The notes beneath the pieces are model-generated. The model had not been told where the DNA came from. It saw nothing but the letters and a program-made list of their open reading frames with translations, and did no database searches. The position numbers were made by a program, and so were the translations under genes. Shown piece after piece: positions 15,032-15,395 of a stretch of DNA of 15,395 nt. Position 1 is the first letter of the stretch. Each line of letters starts with the position of its first letter. The stretch comes from an uncultured Moheibacter sp. (GTDB lineage Bacteria; Bacteroidota; Bacteroidia; Flavobacteriales; Weeksellaceae): contig CALLXZ010000105.1 of the NCBI GenBank assembly GCA_937875605.1, positions 1-15,395 on the forward strand, written 5' to 3'.

Positions 15032-15395
15032 ATGAAAAAGAAAATATTTGTATTGGATACTTCGGTTATCATTTTTGACCATAAATCCATCATGAATTTC
15101 GACGAACATGATGTCGTAATCCCCATAACGGTTCTGGAAGAGTTAGATACTTTTAAAAAAGGAAACGATACCAAAAATTTTGAAGCGCGGGAATTTATCC
15201 GTTTTCTGGATAAAAGTTCAAAAGATCATTTGATTCAGGATTGGATTCCGCTTCCGGGCGAAGGAAAAGGAGCGTTTAAAATCGTGATGGAAACCAATGG
15301 AATTACAAAATCAGCGGTGAAAATTTACGGTTCAGAGTCCATGGATAATAAAATCCTGAATTCTTGTCTGATCGTTTCCAAAGATGAACCCAAAC
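15032..15395 (+). CDS. PIN domain / PhoH-family protein, 5' part (truncated by window)
   Basis: The frame is open from ATG 15032 to the window edge, giving 121 residues. They form a PIN nuclease domain: Asp9 in FVLDTSVI, Glu36 in VLEELD and Asp105 in MDNKIL match the family's metal-binding acids, and the early IPITVLEELDTFKK segment is typical of the PIN domain fused to PhoH ATPases (PhoH2/YlaK type). In that family an ATP-dependent RNA helicase-like domain follows, which would lie beyond the window. A purine-rich AAAGAGAAG precedes the ATG. A stand-alone PIN protein is possible but less likely given the sequence style. It may share a transcript with uvrA, 149 nt upstream. Confidence 0.8.
   Translation, partial: MKKKIFVLDTSVIIFDHKSIMNFDEHDVVIPITVLEELDTFKKGNDTKNFEAREFIRFLDKSSKDHLIQDWIPLPGEGKGAFKIVMETNGITKSAVKIYGSESMDNKILNSCLIVSKDEPK

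Overview
The window reads as ordinary chromosome of a low-GC member of the Bacteroidota, most likely a Flavobacteriaceae (Flavobacterium-like). Four signs point there: promoter boxes of the form TAnnTTTG just upstream of several starts, almost no Shine-Dalgarno sequences, signal peptides ending in xxA/S-Q, and a lipoprotein with an SDDD surface-export tag after its lipid-modified cysteine. No IS element, prophage, CRISPR array, tRNA or rRNA gene was found.

Layout. (1) 84-5683, plus strand: a tight five-gene run with gaps of 1-9 nt. It encodes release factor 2 (prfB, without the usual programmed frameshift), a secreted protein of unknown function, the TrkA and TrkH potassium-uptake pair, and a SAM-dependent methyltransferase, and it ends at a clear hairpin terminator. 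(2) 5684-6253: a 570-bp stretch without a convincing protein gene. It holds a good flavobacterial promoter (TTTG-N20-TAACTTTG, minus strand), several short perfect hairpins and a terminator-like hairpin, together outlining an orphan transcript of about 380 nt. This is the best candidate here for something undescribed. (3) 6254-9557, minus strand: a split transketolase, with the N-terminal half first, then an unrelated secreted protein, then the C-terminal half. The secreted protein contains an ungapped internal duplication. (4) 9658-12012, minus strand: the bifunctional NAD(P)HX repair enzyme, a lipocalin-like surface lipoprotein ending in a strong terminator, and a 79-residue conserved-looking protein divergent from uvrA. 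(5) 12084-15395, plus strand: uvrA (excision repair), then a short intergenic region with three helically phased GTTGAWA repeats, then the start of a PIN/PhoH-type gene cut off by the window edge.

Most of the window is core metabolism and housekeeping: translation termination, potassium homeostasis, the pentose phosphate pathway, nicotinamide cofactor repair and nucleotide excision repair. Two long open frames were shortened (transketolase N-half to 9557, uvrA to 12084). Their longer forms begin at TTG codons inside or upstream of the promoter box and so are probably not translated.
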